Positions 21,893-35,006 of a DNA stretch of 64,000 nucleotides are shown here, piece by piece. Numbering within the stretch: position 1 is the stretch's first letter; every line of letters begins with the position of its first letter. Position numbers and translations under genes: made by a program. The stretch is from Apostichopus japonicus. Lineage: Eukaryota; Echinodermata; Holothuroidea; Aspidochirotida; Stichopodidae. The notes beneath the pieces are model-generated. The model ran no database searches, was not told where the DNA came from, and was given only the letters and a program-made list of their open reading frames with translations. Location: contig NC_092571.1 of the NCBI RefSeq assembly GCF_037975245.1, positions 26,304,564-26,368,563 of the forward strand, in the 5' to 3' direction.

Positions 21893-23960
21893 CTGAAATT
21901 ATAATAATTAACCATTACAGTTACAAGCTCGTTAGTTGGTTTTATCCTTTTCTATTTTGTTTTCTTTATTGTTTTCTTGATTGGTCGTTACCGTTGTAAT
22001 GGGGAACTGCTCTTAATCTCATTAAATTCCTGTATTCTATAAATATATATGATAAATATATTTTGGCATCACTAGCTGGAATGATTAGATAACGGAATAA
22101 AGAGTGAAAACTTTGGATCTAAATGTAGTCATAATAATTAGTCATTATTAGTTACTAGCTCCATAGGCGTAGGAGCCTCATTTGATTGGGGGGGGGGGGC
22201 TGTAACAACTTGCCCGAAAAATATGACCATATGAGTTTTTCGCGTGCTCCGCGCGCGTTCATCATGGTAATGTGCATATCATATAGGCATTCATTGGTTA
22301 TTACATCACATGCCAATAACATACAATCATTTCCCGTGTTATTACCCTTCCATATTGGTTATATTTATTGGGGAAGTCGTTACAACAATAATGATAATAA
22401 TAAGCCCTCCGCCTCGTACACCTATGACTAACTCGTTAGTTGGTTATATCCTTTTTCTAGTTAGTTTTCTTTGATTTGATTTCTTTTTTGTTTTCTTAAT
22501 TATTCATTGCCTGTAACTGTTTTTATTGCATTGATTTCCTCTATTCCATTGTACTAGAATGTATATACACAGTGGAATTAAAATTCTTTAAAAAACAAAG
22601 GAAAAAAACGAACAAGTGTTTACAGGGACAATGTATCATCATTGCACACCGCTAGATTATAAATTGAAGTAAATCATTGACTGTTGTGAGAAAGTGAAAA
22701 TGTTCCCTTTTGGCAACCCATAGATAGTTCACCTTGTTGCTGCTAACTGGCTTTGGCATAGTTCTGCTCTCAGGAAGTTGGTAGACATCACAGCAGGGAG
22801 GTCTCCATGATTCCCCCTGCCATGCATGTTGAGACCTGTTCTGCCTCTCTACTTCTCTCCTACAGTTTTGTTCTGGAGGAGGAACTAACATAATCCTGCA
22901 TTTATTTGGCAGCTGTTTAGTGTCAGTTTGTATTTAGGGTAATGCTCTACATAGTAGCAACTACAGCCATAGGGATTCTGGGGGAAATAGTGTTTGGGAG
23001 TTTTAGTTATGATTGCCTGATTGCTATAAATTACCAGACTTCTGGGGTGGCAACAGATTTATGATTGAGTGTTTATGCATATTAGTTTGTTGGGTTTTAG
23101 AATAACACTATATAGCTTCTTATTTTCAGTTCATACTAGTAATTTACATTAAGTAGTTCAGATTATTATTTGATTGTTATACTTCAATGTAAAGTGATAT
23201 ACCTCGATTTAAGGGATATACTTTGATTTAAAGGGATATGCTGTCATAATGTGCTTATAATACAGATGGATGTCATACAGATATTGGTAATGGGGGTGCC
23301 CTCCAGGGTGTGTAATATACTTAATGTTCTTTGTCGGTATTTGCCCTTATAACGCATTATGGGTAACGAAATTTTGTATGCACTTTGTACGACTAGTGTA
23401 TCGGTGCTTTTAAAATGCATTTAAATACCTTACCGAGTCAGTACTTAGTATGAGAAGAATTTGTGGGCTGTAAAGTTCTCCCAAATGAGGTACAGATACA
23501 CTTTCCTCGTACCAACTGAGAATGTTGTTTTTGTTGTTATGGGTATTGGAGTGTATAGCGCCCTCTTTTGTAATCACTTCTCAGTAACATGGGCGATTAT
23601 TGATTTCATACTTATCATTTTGTTAGTTTGTACTTACTGACTGATTGTATGACAAACACGTCTGCATTGCTAGGGCTACATGAAATTATAATTAGTAACC
23701 ATTATAGTTACCATACGTTAGTGGGTTTATCCTCTTCTATTTGTTATTTTTTGTTTACTTAATTATTCATTACCTTTGCAACGGGGGCACTGCTCTTAAA
23801 CATATTGCTTTCTTCTATTATATGAATATACACCAATTTCCCATTTATACTAATGAAAATAAGTAGTCATTTTAGGATCTTTAATTATGTTTCAGGCTTA
23901 CTAATTGTACTAGAATTTATATACACAGTGGAATTGAATACAATCCTTTAGACGAAGGTA
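21893..23960 (+). repeat. Three related copies of the Ig gene 3' flank
   Basis: The segment with TTATAAT, ACCATTA and GTTAGTTGGTT occurs at about 21895-22060, 22435-22580 and 23684-23960. The last two share ACTAGAATKTATATACACAG. The first holds a polyadenylation-type AATAAA at 22096-22101. A hAT MITE separates the first and second copies. Copies of a gene's 3' flank without its exons suggest past unequal duplication of this locus. The spacer 22600-23680 holds no recognised gene. Confidence 0.6.
22162..22426 (+). mobile_element. hAT-type MITE, 265 bp
   Basis: Inverted ends CATAGGCGTAGGAGCC and a matching right end with CACCTATG. Target duplication ACTAGCTC (22154-22161) / ACTAACTC (22427-22434), seven of eight. 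A G-run begins about 26 bases in. Related to the element at 26024-26455. Confidence 0.82.
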
Positions 23961-24330
23961 GTTTTAGTTTAAACATTTAATCGTAGTGGGCATCGTGGTA
24001 AGTGGTTATCAATATATATCTTTAACATGAAACTGCTCGTCTTGTGTCTTCATTCTGTGTTCCGCGTTTAAATTTGGAAACCAACAAAGTTACTAGCATT
24101 AATGTGCACATTACTCGACTTAGATATAGGAGTATAGCAACAGCAAACATTTGTATAAGTCCCTACAATGATAACGATCATACTAGAGACTAGTGGACAC
24201 TACAGGAATCAACAAATTCGACATGGATTAAAATATTTTCCAATTTAATAAAGAAAAATTCCATACACTATATGTAGTCATCGCCAGATAAATAATTTTG
24301 GACCCTTTAATTTCGCTAATGACTGTACAA

Positions 24331-24693
24331 GAGGGAAGTAGCCAAGAGGGGGGGGGGGATTTAATGGAAGCGATCGCTCCCCCCTTTGAGTACCCCGATA
24401 AAATAAAAATTTACTAAAAGCAGGAAATATCATAAGAGCCCTCTTTTCAGGTTCAAGGAAGGAAAGCTAAGCGATTCTTCTCAATCTTTCCCCTGAAAGT
24501 TCGTCTGCTACGTAATACAATACACTTATTATTGTTTATTTCCTGCAACGTGGGAGGCATTTTGGGCAAATAATTTTTCTGTACTAGATGGTGCTACGAT
24601 AAGTGTAATAATGCTCCCTCTGTGAGGAGTGGCACTTTTAAAATTCTCTCCCCCCCCACCCCCACCTCTTTCAAATTTCTGGCTACTTCCCTG
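24331..24693 (+). mobile_element. hAT-type MITE, 363 bp
   Basis: Ends GAGGGAAGTAGCCA and TGGCTACTTCCCTG are inverted. The 8-bp flank CTGTACAA is exact on both sides (24323-24330 and 24694-24701). A G-run lies next to the left end and a C-run near the right. Confidence 0.88.
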
Positions 24694-24701
24694 CTGTACA
24701 A

Positions 24702-25341
24702 TGATTTATACCGGTAGTAATCCGATTATTTTTCGTGGTAGCTAAGTTTTTCGTAATTTTGACGTGCTTCGTTGTCATTATTACCTGTACCCATAGTCGC
24801 CCTGAAGATATTGCCAATTTTTTCTCAAAAAATATGAACTTAGAGCACAAACTAACAAGCATTAACTTATTTTATTTGTAATGTAAGCACACCTCGATTT
24901 AGGAAAAAATCAGGATTAATATGTTGACACATTATGATATAACTCAGCCTAACAGTTTTGTTTCACCTTCCTCCGATACCTAAAGTCTGACACCGTTCAA
25001 CTTTACGAAATAACCTATACCCTCACCCCTCCCAAGAAAAGAGAAAAGAAAAGATAAACATCAAATTTAATAGTCAAAGATATATCCACTAAAGTAAGAC
25101 CAAATAGTATATACTGACAACCTAACAGTGACGTAACCAGACATATTCGTTTGGAGAGGGGGGTGGGGGGGGGGGGTTGATAGGAGAAGGGGCAATGGAA
25201 GTAGAATCTACGAGTTAATCCCTTCTTAGGATGATCCCCAAACAGGCCATCAGTTTTCGCCCCTCTCCCACAGTTTGATAGTTTCCTACGTCAGGCTGAC
25301 TACATGGGTAAGGGGAGTAGGAAGTTAAGAGGAAGTACATC
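24702..25341. other. Intergenic, no gene seen
   Basis: AT-rich, with a poly-G stretch near 25156-25178 that looks like another transposon terminus but has no inverted partner I could find. Confidence 0.5.
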
Positions 25342-26023
25342 TTAGACAGGCGCGTATCCAGGATTTTCTAACCCGGGGGGCGCGAATTACTATCTAAGCG
25401 GAGCGCCACCATCGGTTGGCGCGGAGCGTACAAGAAAATTTTTGGTTTTGATACCCCCCAGATCACCGGAAATGACACTTCTCGGGCTTGAAAATGACCA
25501 ACCAGATGTACACTTTTGCCTGAGAACCAAGTATTTCCCAATAGTTTTTTTTCCATCCATAACCTTTTTGAAGATTGTCACCAGTCACACATCATGTTCG
25601 ACCTCATTGCATGTCCTATGGATGATTGCTTTTGTAGGTGATTCTACGTCACGGCCCACAATATCCGAAAGCCCCACTTTTGAAGGTTTTAAGCCCATTA
25701 TTTGTTGAGAATTTGAAAATTCACATTCCTCGTGAATAAAATCACTTGAAAACATACCCATAATGTTGCAAAAAATTCAATCTATGGATAACCAATATAG
25801 AAAAACCTCCTTGAACCCCTAACAGACAGGTCAAAATTGCACGAGTAGAGGAAAGTATGATGAATAATGTTGGTGAGAAAATTTTGGAAAATTCCGACAC
25901 AGTTAATTTATTGGTGTAGAAATATTGCAACCTCTTATAATGGCTATTGTAAAACTTGGTTGAAGGAACAGAAAAATAGCAGATATTTCCGATATCAGGT
26001 ATATCGAAACCGAACACTACACA

Positions 26024-26455
26024 CATAGGCGTAGGTCCCGTAGGAGGCGGGGGCTGCAGCCCCCCCCCCCCGCAACCCAATTTTTTTCGGACACCTACTG
26101 AAAGAAAAATAAATAGCAATGAATAGCTTAAAAATGATCTCCGTGGTAATTAAAATAAAGTTGTAAGCTTGGCCGACATTACTACTGTAAAAGAGAGTTT
26201 TGACATAAATGGATCTGTATGCTTTTTCTCCATCTACATAAGATATTTGGTTGTTTACATTAGCATTTGGCGGTATACTGTGCAACTTTGACGGACCGTG
26301 TGTTACACGATGCCATGCAATATAATGACCGATGTTTGCTTATATGATATTGGCATCGAGATGTTGAACGCGCGCTTCGCGCGCGAAAAATTTTTGCTTT
26401 TTTTTTCGGGCAAGTCATTGCAGCCCCCACATCCAATTGGGCTCCTACGCCTTTG
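26024..26455 (+). mobile_element. hAT-type MITE, nested, 432 bp
   Basis: Ends CATAGGCGTAGG and CCTACGCCTTTG are inverted. The 8-bp flank ACTACACA is exact at 26016-26023 and 26456-26463. C-runs near the left end and CGCGCGCTTCGCGCGCG near the right match its relative at 22162-22426. Confidence 0.9.
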
Positions 26456-27059
26456 ACTACACACATAGACAGTTTTTGAGGCTGTTCATCGTGGAAAATG
26501 CATTTCAATGCTCACTGATATGATGTTATATCTGCTCTTTGCTTTACAAATTCGAACAGGCGTGTAGCGAGTAATTGCCTGTAGGCAAACTATCTAAGCG
26601 AAGCGCCACCATGAGTTGGCGCGAAGCGTACAAGAAAAATTTTGACCGAAAATGCCTCCCAGATCGCTGGAAATGACACTTCCCAGGCCTTGTAAGTTGC
26701 ATCTAAGCATTGTCTATTTTGAAATTACTAGCGATGTCATAAAGAAAATTTGCTCGGGGGGGGGGGCGGTCGCCCCCTTCCCGAAATGTACCCCGACGAC
26801 TCGGTCGAGTTCAAGACCAGCCACAGTTGGTTCCATATAGCACAATTCTACAATTGTTTAAGGCGTCCATACACACACACGCGTTATGATAGACCATATA
26901 TAGTATTTATATAGATACATTAGTGAAAGAGGAAAAATGGAAACGTCAAAAATGGAGTTGTCGATGTAAGGGGTAGGGTGAGGCGCACACCCCTTCCGTA
27001 ATCCTTGATCTGTCACTGGCTACCTGTGTATATAATAGGGATCAGCGCTTTAACTATGA

Positions 27060-27230
27060 CTGTTCCTCTTTCTCTTCCCGAGGTCTTGGCTATCTTCTAC
27101 TCCCTCCTTTCTCCTTTTTCCCTCTTTTTTTCTTTTTCTTTTCCCTTCCTTCCTCTCCTCCTTTTCTTTTTTTCCCCCTCCTTTTCCCTTTTTTCTTCTC
27201 TTTTTTTCTCTCCTCTTTTCCTTACCCGGG
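27060..27230. repeat. Polypyrimidine tract
   Basis: About 170 bases of almost pure C/T. Its minus strand gives a Lys/Arg/Glu/Gly-rich open frame that is an artefact. Confidence 0.9.
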
Positions 27231-27896
27231 GGGCGCACGCCCCCAACGCCCCCCCCCCCTGGATACGCACCTGTTAGAGCTTCTCTGTGTATGATTCTCA
27301 TCATATGATTTTGGTATATTAGCAAAGACAATGTAAGTTATTTTATTGCAAACTGTCTATCTTTGTGAACGTCTGTGTGTCTGTCTGTCCGTTCGTCCGT
27401 CCGTCAATCTTTTTTTTTATCTGTCAGCTCCAGTTCAAAGGCACCTATTCCTCGCAGCATATTTGCTCATGTTTGCTCAAGTTGGATAAGACCAAAGCTT
27501 ATAACTAGGCATTGAGTTGTAAAGTCTTATGCTGATGCGTATGGGTAATCGTCAAATGTATTTAGATGTGATTTTGGACCATATTGTTGAAATAAGGGAA
27601 ATGTTTCTTTCCAAAATCATGAATTGATATTGTCAACCACTGAGGATTTGTGAATTAATTGCAAATATATCAGTTATTGGGACATTTGACTCTCAACAAT
27701 TAAACTCTAAAAATCATCTGCAAAATATTTTACATAATTGTAAAATCCACAAGTAAAGAAAATATGTTTGTTGCTAGGACATGTTTTTTTGTGGGGTGTG
27801 GGCGGCAATGTGATGAGATCAAATATTTGTATTATTGGTTATTATACAGGAAATAAATTTAACCTTCACAACTTTACTATATGTGTTTTCATTTAA

Positions 27897-28973
27897 AGTC
27901 TCGATACCTGTTTGCTGATGAATTTCGGAAAACAATCATCCGAAGCAGATTCAATGTTTCATATTCTTAATGCACTCTGAACAGGTGGGTTTAATTGAAA
28001 AGAGCTGTCGCAACCGAAAGAAAGAAATGTATTTTCTGTTGCCCTTATGGCGCGAACGATTTACCGTAACTTCACTGCGACCGCCCACATCAACATGTTC
28101 ATTACACAAATGTAACTATATATACTCGTACCGTCCACTTTTTTACCAATTCCAGGGAGGAAACATCTGAAACACCTGTTTTTTCATTGCAATGGAAAGA
28201 AATAACACAATATCGCTAGCTACATCGGTAAGCCCAAAAGAAAGATACTATTCAAGAGAAGAAACCTAACACAGGGTAGCCACGAAATTGAAAGTAGTCC
28301 TCTAGGCCTAAGCCGCCTAAAGGCCCGGTCACACTATACCGATATTTTATCGGAATACTATCCGATTTTCCCAGAGGAATCGAAACAGACAGTTTTTCGT
28401 TCGGGTCTTCTAGCCACAGTGATAAAGGACCTGATTTGCTATCTGTTGAGCCATTCCGATGTGGAATAGCCCTCTCCTAACTTTTGATATTGACTCCGTT
28501 TCCTTTTATCGGTTAGCTATCCGATTTCTCTTCCGATTTTTATCGCTTTTCGATGTGACGTCACTTCAGAATGTAGTCAGTTCTAGAACCCCTCAGATTT
28601 GAAGTAGGTATTCGAATATTCTACTGCATTCATTACATTCACTACCACAAACCTCACTCTTCGGCCTTAAATCGGAAAAATCGGACCGTATTTCGATAAA
28701 ATATCGCTGTAGTGTGACCGGGCCTTAACGGTTGTAAACAAAACAGAGAGATTTGATTGGCGCATGATCTGTTGGGCGGGGCTTGCAAATTTTGATTGAA
28801 GTTTGTAGAATCTACGGACTCGTTAATAAATCTGGCGAATTTTATTCAGCTCAAAATGTTTAACGACAGATAACTCAATAAAATAATGAATATTGATATG
28901 AAAATTGCATAGAGCGGTGTTATTTTTACTGAGCTTTTAGGGCAGTAAGCTGGAAAGGTCACAGTTTGAGACT
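27897..28973 (-). mobile_element. TTAA-flanked MITE, copy 2, with nested MITE
   Basis: TTAA at 27893-27896 and 28974-28977. The interior matches copy 1 (19508-20126) on the opposite strand. A TAA-flanked MITE interrupts it at 28321-28725. Confidence 0.82.
28321..28725. mobile_element. TAA-flanked MITE, PIF/Harbinger-like
   Basis: Inverted ends AGGCCCGGTCACACTA and TAGTGTGACCGGGCCT, flanked by TAA on both sides (28318-28320 and 28726-28728). The undisturbed site in the copy-1 element has a single TAA before CGG, so the TAA is a true target duplication. 3-bp TWA targets fit PIF/Harbinger. Confidence 0.82.
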
Positions 28974-29476
28974 TTAAGTTATTATTACACAATTGGTAAA
29001 GTTGCCATTATTTATTGTTATGTGCAGTGGTAATATGAATTATAACTTTGTAACACCATTTGAGATCGTCGGAGGTGCGATATTTCGAGGATGATAATTA
29101 AATTTGTGAATATCTCACTTATCAGCACCACACTTTTCAAAACCAGCACTTCACTTATTGATTTATGAACTTAAATAGCCTATGATTACTGGCGACTTCA
29201 CTCAATTGTTCCTTTCTTTGACTAACAACTGTAAACATGTTTTGCACATGTAATTAAATGACATAATATAACAAAAATAAAGGCATGTCTATGCAATGTA
29301 ATTGGTATAAATTGAAGCCTATTAAAACCGACTAGTGATATCAATGTTACAACCTTTGTAATGTGATGTAGGTTTTAGTTTGATGCAAAAAGTATTCATA
29401 TATAATTTAAGTCTACTAATTTCTGTCGTTGGACTATATAGACAGTCAATAACAGACTGTGATATGTGAGTATATC

Positions 29477-29577
29477 TGTGCGGTTTAAAGTTGACGTCAA
29501 CTGGGCGTTTGAATAAATCAATGAATGAATGATTAATAATTGCATGAATGAATGAATAAATGAATGAAGGGTCTATG
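29477..29577. repeat. (TGAA)n-like simple repeat
   Basis: GAATGAATGAAT and variants, of the kind found at LINE or SINE 3' tails. No coding remnant was recognised next to it. Confidence 0.6.
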
Positions 29578-29744
29578 CACAACCACATCAAGTGGATAAC
29601 GCAAAACATGCACAGCTGTGCTGATACCAAACCAAGGATAGAAGAAAAGTTTGAGCTGAGTAGCTGCAAATAGAAAGCTCTAATGCACAAATGTTTAGTA
29701 TCTTAACTAAATATTGTATACCGGTAATGGTCATTTCCTGCAAT

Positions 29745-30199
29745 CTAGGGAGTAACTTTACTCAAAAATTTTCTGTACGCTCCGCGCCAACCTGTGGTGG
29801 CGCTCCGCTTAGATAGTGTCGAAAGCGCCCCTACAGACTCCATTCTTGCCCCCCTGACCAATACCCCTAGCTCCGCCACTGCCCTTACTACGCTCAAAAA
29901 CGTCTTTGCGAGTACACTCCGAGTAATAGCTACTCTCTTAAAACACCATCGAATATACAAATTACAATGATTTTACAGACTTTTACGTGCAATCTGAGAA
30001 ATTGCAGGCTTGAGACCCATATTTTAGGGCTAGGTATTCGCAACATAAAACACTCGGGAAGTGCCGTTTCCGGCCATCTGGGGGTTTGAAAAAACCCAAA
30101 ATTTTCTTGTACGCTCCGCGCCAACCGATGGTGGCGCTCCGCTTAGATAGTCTCCACACATTAGCCCCCCAAACAATTTTTCCGTTCCGCCGCGCCTGG
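29745..30199 (-). mobile_element. Composite hAT repeat, inverted relative to 47.6 kb
   Basis: Read on the minus strand, it begins CAGGCGCGGCGGAACGG, has the ACTATCTAAGCGGAGCG block twice, and contains the start of the CAGTGGCGGAGC element in the same context (AGTAAGGG before it) as at 47577-48045. The 3' half of the inner element is missing here. Confidence 0.8.
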
Positions 30200-30564
30200 T
30201 CCCAGCCAGCAGAAAATGAGACGAACCACCGACGAAAATAGAGTTACAAAAACGATATTCAAAAGTACTCACTGGATTCGACCTACTGATATTTTCAGCG
30301 ATGAAAACGAAACAGAAAAAAAAGATATTCTCACTTTCCGTTGTTTGCATTTGATAAACCAAAAGTGAGCGTTTTGAACACAATTGCTTTTCATTACAAA
30401 TGCGGAGTGCTCTCAATTCATCAGGGCGCCCTTACACTTTCCTCTATAAAATATAGCGTTGATATATAACTTACGATACACTATTATTGTTTTTGTAACA
30501 GGAAGAAGCCTTCTTTGTCAAATCGTATTCTTTCATGGAAGGTTTGTGAAGAAAACTTAAGAGA

Positions 30565-30619
30565 ATGTCCGTGACTACCATTCAGTGTTTTCTGGTGCTG
30601 TGCATGTATACCGTTCAAA
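30565..30619 (+). CDS. Second Ig gene, signal peptide exon
   Basis: ATG followed by MSVTTIQCFLVLCMYTVQ, a compact signal peptide with core CFLVLCMY, then donor GTAAGT. It ends in phase 1, matching the next exon. ATG is the first in a sensible context (GAGAATG). Confidence 0.7.
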
Positions 30620-30924
30620 GTAAGTGTACGTTTTATGAAATATATTCTCCGTGATTCTTGAAGCACAATGAGAACTAGTCCGGAGCAAGATAACGAAAAA
30701 AGAGATGCCATTTGTTCTTTACAGTGAATTTAAGTTAATATTTACAATTTGTTTTGTTACCTTTACATATAAAGCAGAAATCGTGACTTTATCTATCAGC
30801 TGTATCAATCTAAACAAATTAATCTATTACATAAAATTACATCCAGGAGCACAAGCAAACTGAATCAACCTGAATTTCATTTAATTAAGGTGCTCATTTA
30901 TAATTATTTTGGAATTCTTTTCAG

Positions 30925-31224
30925 CGATGACGAGTAATGATCAGTGCAGTGACGAGTACGCTTTGGAGAAAACTGTATCACTTAATGTCGGAGGATCAGT
31001 TTCCTTAAACTGTTATGCTACGGACCTCTCTCTAGTATTATGGTGTATCAATAATACTGTAGTGTTTATTGGATTTCGACCAAGCGATCCCGATACTTCC
31101 AAACTCGCGGTTTTGTCACAGAACTACACTCTCCAACTGAAAAATGTTGACGAGAATGACGCTGGTCTTTATACCTGTATAGAAAATGGACAAACAGTCG
31201 ACAGATACAGTATAACAATAACAG
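30925..31224 (+). CDS. Second Ig gene, V-type Ig domain exon
   Basis: 100 codons, phase 1-1, acceptor TTCTTTTCAG and donor GTAATG. Landmarks: VSLNC, LVLWC, YTLQLKNVDENDAGLYTC. All core residues are present, including W and the DxGxYxC motif. Together with the signal exon this gives a secreted or membrane Ig protein whose remaining exons are uncertain. Same strand and phase pattern as the gene at 14-21 kb, so the two may belong to one family cluster. Confidence 0.85.
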
Positions 31225-31589
31225 GTAATGTTACTTAAGTTGGAAATAAGTTTAAAAAAATATGTTTGAAAGTCACAGAAAATTTAGTTTACTTTCTCGA
31301 AATGATGGTGTATTACGTATGTTATCGTTAAGCTATATACCCTAGGAACGTTATCGATTAAGCTTAAGCCAATTTAGACGCTGGATAACATAATAGGAAA
31401 GTGATAAGAAATAGCATTTTTAAAATGCATAATGTAAAGCAGTATAGGAAATGGGTGCATGAAATTTATACTTTTGTAAATATTCTTCAACTTGAAGCCT
31501 AAATTTAAATCTAAATACCTAAATGTAAATCTAAATCTAAATTACCTCAACTTAGGAATTTCTTTTCAACTTTCTTCTTCAACAGATCA

Positions 31590-32200
31590 TAGTTTAGATG
31601 AAAATCAGAAAGTTGAAGGGGTGCTTTTGGCACAATTTGTACCCGAAATAAATATCTTGCTTTGGAAAAATAAATTGTTGACAAAGCACTGGTTGTTCGA
31701 TATCTAAAATAAATGACTTACTTCAATTATACAATCCAAAAACAAATGATCAATAGTTTCTTCATCCTGCTAGCAAAAGGTGCACATGGAATTATGTTTA
31801 ATATTCATTTAATGAAGAAACCAATTTGTGCCGGGAATTTTTATTTTATCATTGTCTCTTAATGACTGAAAAGGACTTAAAACCATTCTCTTGATCCCCA
31901 TTAAAAAGAAAAGAGGTTTCCCATGTAAGACAAGCGGTCGGTTTGGTAGATACATTCTTTACCACCTCCTTATAAAAGGTACGCGACATATGCAGAATAC
32001 CGGATAACATGCATTTTCCAGTAAGAGGGAATAGCGACCACCAGACTAAAATAAAGGGGAAAAAGTGAACCAACTAAATTACATTTAATTCGAAAAGTTA
32101 AGAAATTAAGGACCTCGTTGTTGACGCAGAATAAATCCTTCACGAAGAGTACCCAAATTGTGCCATAGTATGCCAAGTCCTGTAATATATAATGTAATTG
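31590..32200 (-). pseudogene. Tx1/L1-like LINE reverse transcriptase relic
   Basis: Minus-strand frames read FVKDLF and LVVAIPSYWK, then a zinc-binding pattern CTFC..QDEETIDHLFLDC broken by a stop, then DIYFGYKLCQK. These match the C-terminal part of L1/Tx1-type LINE proteins (zf-RVT region and following FG motif). Several stops and frame changes show decay. It lies just downstream of the Ig V exon. Confidence 0.7.
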
Positions 32201-32494
32201 TTAATTTCCAATTGCCGAGTTATTCCATACAATGTGGTTACCAAATTATCTAAACGGCTCCTTAAAATACAACATGAACAAGCATTACAGATATCTTTAA
32301 TGAAACCATTAAAAACATTAATGTCGGCACTCTGGTAAGTACTTATATGTGTATAAGTTTAAAACTTGTGCATTGGTAAGTGTGTACAATTTTACTGGGT
32401 ATACAGTTGGTAGAATTCGGCAGGGAGTTAACGTTTGTAGTGCAAACGAAATGCAGTTTGCCTAGTTAAGTTGTCAAGTCGACACCAGTTAATT

Positions 32495-33000
<506 letters not shown>

Positions 33001-33326
33001 ACATAATTAATATACATTTCGAGTTATGGCAGGTGCATATAGTTAAGTTCCTATGCAGTCAACACTAAGTAAAAATGATTGTTTAACATAGCTAAGAACA
33101 TTACTTAGTAACGGAATAAAAACTGAATGAGCGTTACCAGACGATTTTGACACCGAAGTAACACACCGCGTTAAATTCTAACTCAATCAACCTATCAGAG
33201 TACACACACTCAACGAGAATGGGACCAAAATGATTAAGAAATGCCTCTCCTTAACGATAAATCCATAGGAAAAATATACCCCTTGTATATTAATTAAGTG
33301 TGTTGTACCTTTATTTATGGTTGCAG

Positions 33327-33477
33327 AATATCACCATAGAAGAAGAGGAAGGCCTGCGCATTCCTCCACATTACCCAAAACAGATGTTGTCACTGCTGGT
33401 GAACAACGACCATCGTAGTAGGGCCCCCACTACCACCACAGAGAAGGATCGAGGGGGAGGGGGAGACTTCAAGTAGG
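33327..33477 (+). other. Exon-like segment, candidate terminal exon
   Basis: Acceptor TTATGGTTGCAG. In phase 0 it is open for 49 codons from NITIEEEEGLRIPPHY through RAPTTTTEKDRGGGGDF to TAG. In phase 1, the phase the upstream Ig exon would need, it stops after 30 codons. Composition looks protein-like but no family is recognised. Confidence 0.25.
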
Positions 33478-34534
33478 GTTAAAACTAGTTGGGAATTGTA
33501 TGTTTCACTGTCACAACATGAATGGAGGGACTAGTGACTAAGTCTGTTTGCTGTGTATATGCTGTCTTAATGTACATCTTTATGAGTTTATATTACAGAG
33601 CTTACCAATACCAAGTAGGCAAGCTGGAAAGTGCAGGGGGGGGGGTATTAGGAGGGAGGTTGGCAACCTGGTAGTAGAAATGTTTGAGGGGCGGTAACCT
33701 GGTTTAAAAGTTTCAATAAGAAATTTGAAGTCAAAGCAATTTGTTACTCATTGTTTGTGCATTACTTGTACAAGTTTTAATAAGTGCGCATATTAGTTAG
33801 CCTTTTATTAGAGCCTTGTTCCAGTTACAGCAACAACTGAGGTGTCAAATATGATGTGGATGCACAACAGCCTCTACTTATCACTCCAGAAGAGCCCTTA
33901 ACCAGCATGGAGACCTTACTTTGATATTAATCCTAATTTGGTAGCCTGTAAAACATTGTAATTTCTTCGCGAATGAAAATTTAACAAAACGTCAATAAAT
34001 CAGTCAAATCCCTCACATTCAAACTTCAAATTATGTTTTAGTTAAAAATTAACATGTCTTGAACTCATCCAGATATCAAAAGTCTTGAAGATCTCATCAA
34101 AAATCATTTCAAATTTGCAAAGCAAAGCAGTGTATCTAGAAAAACCTCATTTGCATATTTACATATTTACATACGTAATATTTTGGGAAACCTCATTTCA
34201 ATACCTTTTGAACAATGGGTAAGTTCCTGTTGTCAAAAGTTACTTAGGCTGGAGTTTGAGTAATAAAAAATTGTCAATAATTTCCATTTGATGACGACTT
34301 GGGCCTTCTTAGATAAGGGTTAACTCGGAAACTGAACGGACTTAAATATATATCTGTTTTACTTAGAATATTTACATGACAGTATCAAACCCTTTCATAA
34401 TAGATTTTCTTTTCGAATGTCACTGTATGAGCTATACATAACTCTTCAATAGACTTTAAAGTGTTTATGTCCCTAAATTCATAGGCGTACATAACGCAGT
34501 GTTACGATAATCAATTAGTTTGTTTCTCTTTCAG

Positions 34535-34657
34535 AAAAGGAGAGTGATTTGTGTAAACTATAAGACGTGGTACCTCAAAATAGGGCGATCGAAAGATATT
34601 TTTATTTGCGGAGTTCTGCACGAGTTTCCTTTGAAAATAATAGAATTTTCAGTTTCG
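34535..34657 (+). other. Exon-like segment, 41 codons
   Basis: Acceptor TTCTCTTTCAG and donor GTAAGC, open in phase 0-0 (KRRVICVNYKTWYL to IIEFSVS). Its phase agrees with the next candidate at 35007. No recognised domain. An open stretch this long is not rare by chance. Confidence 0.25.
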
Positions 34658-35006
34658 GTAAGCGTTGCTAACGATCAATAACAACTAAGTAAATAAAAAC
34701 TAATCCATTGTGTAAAGTATACGATAATCTGACCGTTGGTACGGCATAAACATCCCGGATGTGTAACGACGTTTCACACCAATAAGAATCCGTACAATTC
34801 TGAAATCTGTCAGGAATCCTACTCTGCAGTGGACACGCCTTAGGGTGCACTGGGTGATTACGCTCGAACTTTAACAACTTTTTGCAAGTTTAACTCAGAA
34901 TTTAAATAATCCAATTTTTGTGACTTAAATATTAGACAAAGAGAACAGTTACATTACTCTCTGGCATTCAGTTTTGGTTTTGTTTGATTTAAAGGAATAT
35001 TTTCAG

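Larger units (their letters stand above)
25347..27273 (+). mobile_element. Composite hAT-like element with nested insert
   Basis: The left end CAGGCGCGTATCCAGGA and right end CCTGGATACGCACCTG are inverted, with TTAGA repeated on both flanks (25342-25346, 27274-27278). Inside are the subterminal block ACTATCTAAGCG through GGAGCGTACAAG at about 25389, a second such block at about 26588, the nested element at 26024-26455, and a polypyrimidine tract at 27060-27230. Five matching flank bases are fewer than the hAT eight, so the outer boundaries might come from two different elements. Confidence 0.55.

Noticed and set aside
27050-27331. 93-residue Lys/Arg/Glu/Gly-rich open frame
   Set aside because: Translation of a polypyrimidine tract.
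29322-29690. 122-residue minus-strand open frame
   Set aside because: Contains the (TGAA)n simple repeat and no recognisable domain.
31586-31707. Open frame after a good acceptor, joining the second Ig gene in phase and ending next to AATAAA
   Set aside because: The same bases on the minus strand continue the LINE relic (DIYFGYKL region), so the match is more likely chance; kept only as a possibility.
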